Shown: positions 56,898-64,000 of the stretch, in pieces
Layout of the letters: each line of letters begins with the position of its first letter
How positions within the stretch are numbered: the first letter of the stretch is position 1
Assembly (NCBI GenBank): GCA_000328365.1
Contig: KB304646.1
Location: forward strand, 86,671-150,670
Source of the DNA: Capitella teleta
Taxonomy: Eukaryota > Annelida > Polychaeta > Capitellidae
Length of the DNA: 64,000 nt
Direction of reading: 5' to 3'
The notes under the pieces: generated by a model
The model's database searches: none
The model's input: only the letters and a program-made list of their open reading frames with translations
Told to the model about the DNA's origin: nothing
Translations under genes and position numbers: made by a program

Positions 56898-56928
<31 letters not shown>

Positions 56929-58812
56929 GTTTTTTGAAATGCACACCAGACAAAGGAATATATATATTCCACTCTTTGTGTTCATTGAACTTAATTTCCT
57001 CACTGTGAAGACAACGCCCGCAAGTCTGCACAGAAGATATACAGTCCATCTTCTTGAATCTTGATGCATATACTTGCGGATGGATACACATGCACTTCTC
57101 GCCTTGGTGTCAACCACATTTACGAGCAGGTTCATCAGAATTAATAGAAAAACACCCCTGGATGCTTATCTTTTGTCTAGGCCAACAACTGATTGGACAC
57201 CCGGGAACGCATCGTTTGAAATGGTTGGCAGCCTGTCCAAATCTATGCGCCTGTTTCCATCACAAATATAAATACATTCTTCCTGTATTGGTAAGATTTT
57301 TATTCTGAGGTATATCACACTTGAATTGGTTGAGTTAGCACTTGAGTTAGCCATCTTAGGATATCGATATTGCACCTGTAAGGTCTAACAAGTTCTCCTT
57401 GTGCAGTTACTTATATTCTGAGTAAAATATGACAGTCAACATGCGCTGCCTTTGGGTCTCGTATGTTCTGTATAAACAGAGCAGAAAAATTAAATTACAC
57501 AAAACAATAAGAAACCAAGAGGATTTCCAACAACATAATTTATTTTATTCTGAAATCGCTCCTGTGCTGACTGAGAAACATGCATTACACCAGACGATTC
57601 ACCAATCAACACAAGTCTCATGACCCCCAGCACACAAGGGCTATCATTCCGAGGACATTCGAAGTATATAATATTCGGCCCATTTGAATTTGATTAGCAT
57701 ACAAGCATTCATTCCCCGTAATAATAGTTACTTCACAGTATGGACTTCGGGCAAGATTTGCACATTACTGTGTGTGGAAACGCTAAATGCTATAAATAAA
57801 ACAAATGATAAATAATAATTGGGAAAAATATAATTCACAATAAGCAATGCTTCTTGTCTATATCAACACCTGTTAGATGTATTTTCACAACCTTTTTGAA
57901 TGAGAGAACTTGAACACATTGTTTCGTATGGCGAATGTATACTAATAATGATAGTGCTGAAAACTAATACATTGTCTAATATATAATAATTAATGAGGGT
58001 TTCTTTGAATGGGGAAAACAACCCATAAATCAGTTATTTTTCCTGTTTGCTTAAGGCACTTTATTTCGTCCGGAATAAAAATAAAAAGGATAAAGATAAA
58101 AATGATACGGGCTTAGAGTCACCGATTTGTGACTAAAAGATGGTAGAAGCTTTTAGAGAGGGAAACAGGTGTTGTAACTTGAACTTGAATGATAATAATT
58201 CTCAAGAGACAATAATTCTGCCAGTTAGAAAATATGCGGAATTTTTACAAGAGAGAAAAATATAAAACAAACAAATAAAACAAACAAAACAGCAAATAAA
58301 TCATGCCAGATTAGATGTGTAGCCAACAGGAAGTGAACATCATATTGTATATTATGATCGAGAAAATGACACACACACACATACAAACACAACCAAAGTA
58401 TAATAATATAATAAATAATTAATGAGCACGATTCTTAAAGTCATCGTGTGAACATGACTCCCCGTCTGTGATTCAGCCAGCAACGCTGAGCAATCACGCA
58501 GAGATGTAAGAGGCTAGACGAGGCTTTTGGGCCGACATCAGCCGTCGCGGAACATTTATGGCATGCATTATATTTTGAGTGTAGGCACCACTGTCACCAC
58601 TGTATATTGACAAAAGGATGACACACGTATCATAAGTAAGCAAGACAACGTCGAATAAATGAAGGCATAGAAAGGCAACGGAACCATATCTCTTTTTACA
58701 TGCATGAGAGTGTCATCACATGACCAGCACTTGTCTTCCTGATTGCAAACCACACAATGCATAATATAATCAGAATGATGGTCAACAGCAAACACTTGAC
58801 ATATAGCCTGAG

Positions 58813-61557
58813 CTACTTCACCGCCACTTGACTGGACGAAGACGACGACGTCGCCCCCCGCACGCCTTCGTCTTCACTCTTCGGACCTTCGCTCTCAGCG
58901 TCGTCCTGAGGAACACGAGGAGGCGAGGCTTTCGCTTCCTGTGCTTGAACCTTCCTCTGTAACTTCTTCAGCAGCTCTGATGCCGATGTGTTCAGGCCGA
59001 AGGTCGGCAGAAAGGCCGGGAAATCTGAGGGCACGGGTGGAGCAGGAAGGCCTCTGCTGCCCAGCATCGAAGGCCAGCCGAAACTAAGGGGAAGTCCGCT
59101 CCCGCTCATCGGAAACACAGGCATGGATGCAGCGGCAACGGCAGAGGCAGCGGCCGGATGCATCGCCCCAGCATGGAACCCTGATGGAGGGCTGCAGGCC
59201 TCTGGGGGTGACGGGGAACGACCCTCCTCAGCTGAGCCGCTGCCTGAGTGTTCCCTTCCATCCTCGGATGGCTGCTTCTCTTCGGTTGAATCAGGGGAAG
59301 CGGCTGACTTTTCAGAAGATTTCTTTGCTTTAGGCTCTCGTGGCTTCTTGTGTCTAAGAAGATGTCGCTCCTTGACCTTGTACTCGAGGGTGGAATGAGG
59401 CACACCGAAGTAACTGCCCGCGCGGTGCACACTCATCTCCCCTCTCTGCACCGCCTTGACAGCCTCTACCAGTAACTGGCTGTTGTATTTTCGATACTGA
59501 CCGCGCTTGGGTCTCGTCTTCTTCGTTGGCTTCTGGTCGCCATCATCTTCTTGCTTCACATCTCCACCGTCCGAGTCTGCGGGGCTAGTTTTGAGTTTTT
59601 TTGCGCTGGGCGGCAGACTGTCATCGCTGCTGTTAGGGGGGCTGGCGTCATCCGCTTTTTCGCTGCACTCGCGAGGAAGACTTCCCGACTGAGATGAAGC
59701 GCCAGAAAAGGGGGATAGTTTGCCTTTGAATTTATCTGTGATTGATTTTGAGATGATGTCTTTTAGGGTGCCGTTGATTTTGCTCGAAGATGGGTGTAGA
59801 CCGCTGTTTTCGGACATGCTAAGTGGCGGACTATATCGGTCTGAAAGGCCGTTGGACTGGCTGCCAAAGAGGCGCATCGGCTTGTAGGACGGAATCTTGA
59901 GCTCGACAGATGATGATCGGCTACTGGCAGGACTGACAATGGGCTCACCCAGACCAATGCCACCTTTGTTGAGCGGCGCAGCAGTGGGTTGCTCAGCACT
60001 GGGAGATGCGAAGGCTTTTTGGGAGCTCAGAAAGGCCATCATCTCAGCATGTTGAGGCAACGGATTCCGTGTCTCGAATTCCATGCGATGAGAAGCGAAC
60101 TTGCGAACAAGGTCGCTAAGGAAAGGCAGCTTCAGGTCGTAGGCATAAGGATCGCAGCCCGCAAAAGCCTTCTCACACTGGCGCATATACATGCTGTTGT
60201 AAAATAGAGGCGGCATACCAAATGGACGATCTAATCGAGCTTGGAAATCATGCTTCGCCCTCAGTTGCTCCAGACGTTGCTCCCAATCTGTGGCTGAGAG
60301 CGATTGCAAAGGCGGAGGCAGATGTTTGAGAGGATCGACGTACTCTCCTGCGTTAGTGGCCATGCCCTGGAGTAAATCGCTCATCGACAGGCGACCCGTG
60401 CCGTTGCCTCCTGCTCCGACTCCACCGGCTCCGACTGCTGCGTTGCTCTCGACTGCAGCTCCACTGGACTCCATGCGGAAGATCTTATTGCGCAGCGTCG
60501 ACCGTGGAATGCCGTAGAGGGCTGCTGCTCGGCGGGTGCCTAGTTTTCCTGTGCGGATGTCGTGAACTGCTGCACACAACTCGTCTTCTGTGTAAGATTT
60601 CTTGTTGGTTCCGTCCTTGCGTTTGCCGCTCCTGCAACTGTATCCGATGAGAATAAAGGAGAATTGGAAATACATTAGTCAGGCGTTGTTGCGTCACCAA
60701 ATACCAACTTTAATTATAGTCCAGCCAATAAAAGGTTTGATCCGGATAAAATTGAAACATAATTTATATTTATATAGTATACCCGATACAGAGTTAGATG
60801 ATGCACAACATATATCCGAAATTCGCTACAATCCGCTTTGCGGAAAATGCCTAAAATTGGTTATGAAATCAGCTCATGGGGTAAGAAAAGGGTTTAGTGT
60901 GTTTCTCAAAGGTATCATTTATGACATGACAGAACCAATATTCACCACTGTTAATTATTGTGCCCAAAATATTAAATGGGTATTACTCTCAAGGAATGAT
61001 CAAACATAGCACGAAATTTCCCACTATTCTTCTATTCCTAGAGGAAAAACTAGTTCTGAGACATCAATTTCGATCCTGCGTCGGGTATACTAAATATAAA
61101 TTCTGCTGTAATTTTGTCCGGGTCCTTTTTTTTTTTTTTTTTTTGAAGCTCGATTGACTGGATTAATAAAGCATAACTATCTGCCCCATCCAATCATTCC
61201 AATGACCATTCCTTGAATCCCTTCATATGTTTAAAAACCCCTTTATATATAATATTATATAGGCCATTTGGGCCACGGCACACGTGAATCGAAGCTGTGT
61301 ACAATACATAAGGACCCCCATGAGAATTAAACCGTAGGTAATGTTCTAAATAGGCCAGACTAAAACGACGCATTGAATTATATAAGCGGGGACTCACCCG
61401 CTCTTGGCTGGAATTGGAGAACTCCGTGATTCGCGATCTTTCAAATCGTGCTGCTGGGTGGATGACATGCTCAGGTCGAGGGGGGCATTTTCGTCCTGTT
61501 GATGTTGATGGTTGCTTTTCAATGATAAGTACTTGAATGGGAACTGAGAATGGCCTC
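58813..61557 (-). CDS. Eip93F: E93/Mblk-1/LCOR-type pipsqueak-domain transcription factor (3' exons)
   Basis: Two exons visible: 61557-61398 and 60631-58813. They join in phase 2 (SG followed by SGKRKDG) and the stop is at 58813-58815. The first carries PLDLS, the CtBP-binding motif conserved in E93 and LCOR. The second holds two pipsqueak-type helix-turn-helix domains: KSYTEDELCAAVHDIRTGKL...RRAAALYGIPRSTLRNKI (about 60470-60600) and RGQYRKYNSQLLVEAV...FGVPHSTLEYKVKERHLL (about 59360-59510). Between them is a Ser/Pro-rich linker, and after the second a Lys-rich then Pro/Ala-rich tail. E93 is a steroid-induced specifier of adult fate in insects; Mblk-1 and LCOR are nuclear-receptor-linked regulators. 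The function here is inferred from family. Exon 61557 starts in mid-codon, so further coding exons lie upstream, perhaps outside the window. Confidence 0.92.
60632..61397 (-). other. Last visible intron of the E93-type gene
   Basis: Intron of about 766 bp with donor cggGTGAGT and acceptor ttgcag. It contains a T tract at 61129-61144 and no recognised repeat. The open frames inside it are chance. Confidence 0.6.
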
Positions 61558-64000
61558 CTGCGAAAAAAAAAAAACCCAAATTAACTGTTGATTGTTGGTG
61601 TTGCTGTCAAATGTGCTAATGAACTCGAATGATGTATGACTTGTATTGCTAGAAATGTGATTATATGTGAATCATGTTAAGAAGAATGGTATCTGTTGCA
61701 CAAATGAGATCAACATGATACGCACACATTCCCTTCTTTCGTTAATTATGCTGCGACTATGAAAGAAGAAATAGAAAAAAAAAAAAGAAAAAAAAAAGAA
61801 AAAAAAAAAAAAAAAAACAACACCCCAACAATAGTAGACAAGAAAAATTTAATCATCGATTTAATTTTGTTTGCAATGTATTGTTTTGTTTGCATATTTC
61901 CATGTTTTCGTCCTGTTTGGATTCATCCCGTGATGCCACATCTAAGGTGTCAATCGTCCGGAAGATCGGTCACTCTACGATGTTGTTGATACCTGCTTGT
62001 GATTACAGTCCGCTGAGGTCATACGTGTCACCTTGTTGGGGGATGGGGGGGGGGGGGTAGTCTTATAACCAGGGAAAATATTATGTGAAACGCATAGAAG
62101 CGAAGCCAGTTGCGGCATATACAAGTGAATCAATCATTATTATTATTATTTTATTATTTTACTCATCTGCTTCTTCTGAGACATTGTCTAGATTAATCAC
62201 AGGCATTGATTTGACTTTCAGATTCTAAAATTAGATTTCAAACGGAGAGAAAGGAATTTAATGTGGAAATTATTGCTCCCAGGCATGGTTTTTTAGAGTA
62301 TTATTTTCTATTGACAAGGATGCGGGATTCTGAAATTGCAACATTTATAATTGTATATTATATATGAAACTGAATTGTAATTCGCTTCATTGGGAAATCG
62401 GATAATTGATATCAAAGTAGTGATTTACAGACTTAATTGATGAGGGGGTATTATTTTTTCTTTATAAATGAAGACCCGCATTAAGTTGGAACAGCAAGTT
62501 TGATAACCTCATTCAGTTAGTTAGCGGAAAAAAAAGAGGAGCTCAAACCACATTTTCATTTAGAGAGGACCTCTGTTCATTTCGGAACCTTTTTAGATTG
62601 ATTCTATGGGCTTTTGTGAGTGTCGAGAGACCAACTTTAAAAAATTCGATCTGCTATGAATAATATTCACGACAAATCTAAATACCAATTTCTTACTCAC
62701 GTAGAATACCTTGAAACGAGATGAGTGCGAAATTTCTTTTATGAGAACTGCGGAAAGATCTGCCCACTTGATGGCTCCCATTGTTAACCATAGGAGAGTT
62801 AATTTTACGACATCACGACGGTATGAAATCGAACGCGAGAAGAAAGCGAGATTTCAAACCTCTCAAATTCGGAAATTCAATGAATTAGCCCACAGCCTGC
62901 GTAGTGTCTAAAAAAATATGTCAATCAAATGGCGTATTTGTCTTTTGTGATGCATCCTCTATCATCCGTTACTGGTTCAAAATAGTCAGAGATCCTCTTC
63001 AAGTAAGCTCAGGTATCGATTAAAGGCGAATTATACCACGGAGGTGCCGAAGGGTTAATCAAGTCGTAAAATTCAGTTTTTTTTTTTTTTTTTTTCTTTT
63101 TTTTTTCTCTCTGCGTTGACAAATATACATTTAATTAATTTTCAGCACCCGTATGAGAAATCTCAATAATGTCACAATCACGACACATCTTATGCGCATA
63201 ATATACCCATATATAATCAGCCTGTATATGTAGACATTATGTTAAATTTTGCCCTTGTTGGTAAACGTAGTTTATATCTTCCTAGCATGTTTTTTTTAAG
63301 AGAAACGGTAGGCCTATACCCCGAGTACCTAATTTATATATAATTAATTCCAATCGCAATTAAGCATTGACATGATAGAAAGAACAGAAATCATTAAAGA
63401 GCGTTAATCGGGTTCGATTTACGTGTGAGGACACTATAAGAAGAACATGCAACTTGATGCAGTCATTCGTGGCGACACATAATTTGTCTGAAGACAGGTG
63501 CCACTTAATACGTTTGGAGATAGCCAGGATCAACGAAGAACTCTCTTAGAGTACAATATAATTAACTTTCTGATCAATTTCCAAGGAAAAGTTGCCGTTT
63601 TTTTTTAAATAGATATCTTCGAATTTGAAATATATTCATTTAATGAATTGCAAAGAAGTTTTCTGAAGTTCAAAATTTAAACTATACGAACAATTTAAAT
63701 GAAGACCGGGAAAGAGATTTAGTGCAAAATCAAAATGGAACAAGAAAATGGACACCAAAGACTGGGGATGATGAATTAGAGAGCAAGAACCGAGTAAAGA
63801 CCAGTCAAAGGAATCAGAATGCATGCAACTTCTAACTCACCCGCTTCCCTGTCTCTCCCGCACTTCCGGAAAGCACAAATTCCCGCGACAGCGCACCCCG
63901 AAATATCCCGCGCCTGCGCACACGTAACTCCCCCACAAGGGCTCTTCCGGTTGTCAATGGGATTTCGCAGGAAACGGCGGAATTTCCCCCGACAAATGAA
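61558..64000. other. Probable upstream intron(s)/5' region of the E93-type gene
   Basis: Long A tracts near 61775-61817, a G run at 62045-62056 and T tracts at 63080-63105. At 63848-64000 the sequence turns GC-richer, with many CpG. Read on the minus strand it ends in a donor-like gaagcgGGTGAGT (around 63842), so a 5' exon of the E93-type gene may lie there. It shows no protein match I trust. Confidence 0.35.

Larger units (their letters stand above)
53707..58812. other. Large intergenic stretch
   Basis: Follows the NCAPH 3'UTR and precedes the minus-strand E93-type 3' end. It contains a LINE tail (55010-55147), a SINE fragment (55730-55790) and T- and A-rich tracts. The open frame at 56680-57135 is interrupted by lysine-rich low-complexity sequence and has no domain. 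No other gene is supported. Confidence 0.45.

Noticed and set aside
56680-57135. 151-residue minus-strand frame with KQKQKQNKTKTN
   Set aside because: The low-complexity middle comes from a (TTTTG)n-like stretch. The rest shows no domain, and composition is like the flanking DNA.
58988-60517. Long plus-strand frames opposite the E93-type exon
   Set aside because: Antisense shadows of a GC-richer coding exon. The minus-strand frame carries all recognisable domains.

Overview
The window is nuclear DNA from an invertebrate animal. It is AT-rich and carries spliced, conserved metazoan genes: a TBC1D12/14-type Rab GAP, BCL7, SFR1, the condensin subunit NCAPH, a core-2/I-type GlcNAc transferase (GT14), and an E93/Mblk-1/LCOR-type transcription factor. 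Most introns are about 45-120 bp unless a transposon has landed in them. The E93-type factor, BCL7 and a BRICHOS precursor fit a bilaterian. I cannot name the phylum from sequence alone. All gene models below were built by hand from splice signals, reading phase and remembered family sequences.

Layout, left to right. 1-2.8 kb is mostly non-coding, with one old repeat. 2.9-5.4 kb (minus) is the TBC1D12/14 gene in 9 coding exons, one behind a GC-AG intron. 7.0-8.3 kb is a LINE 3' end running into a long (TCAA)n tract. 9.4-12.0 kb (plus) is a secreted six-Kazal-domain inhibitor whose middle grew by a recent 993-bp tandem duplication that also copied a tRNA-derived SINE. 12.2-16.5 kb is a pogo/Tigger-like DNA transposon with an old LINE inserted in it. 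16.6-17.9 kb (minus) is the GT14 gene. 21.1-21.8 kb (plus) is a BRICHOS precursor that ends in a basic cleavage site and a short two-cysteine peptide. 23.3-28.4 kb (minus) is BCL7 in seven exons, one of only 12 nt. Its introns hold nested hAT-like and pogo-like elements. 29.8-31.1 kb (minus) is SFR1. 31.5-42 kb is repeat-rich (foldback elements, two LINE fragments, a SINE) with only weak gene candidates. 43.0-53.7 kb (plus) is NCAPH in 14 coding exons, with two large repeat-filled introns. 58.8-61.6 kb (minus) is the 3' part of the E93-type gene. Its upstream exons probably lie beyond 61.6 kb.

The genes form no operon or pathway; they are ordinary neighbours on a chromosome. The most unusual items are the BRICHOS/cyclic-peptide precursor, the Kazal array with its SINE-carrying duplication, and the hAT-like insertion exactly at a BCL7 splice donor. 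I saw no tRNA or rRNA gene, CRISPR array, or LTR- or capsid-bearing element.
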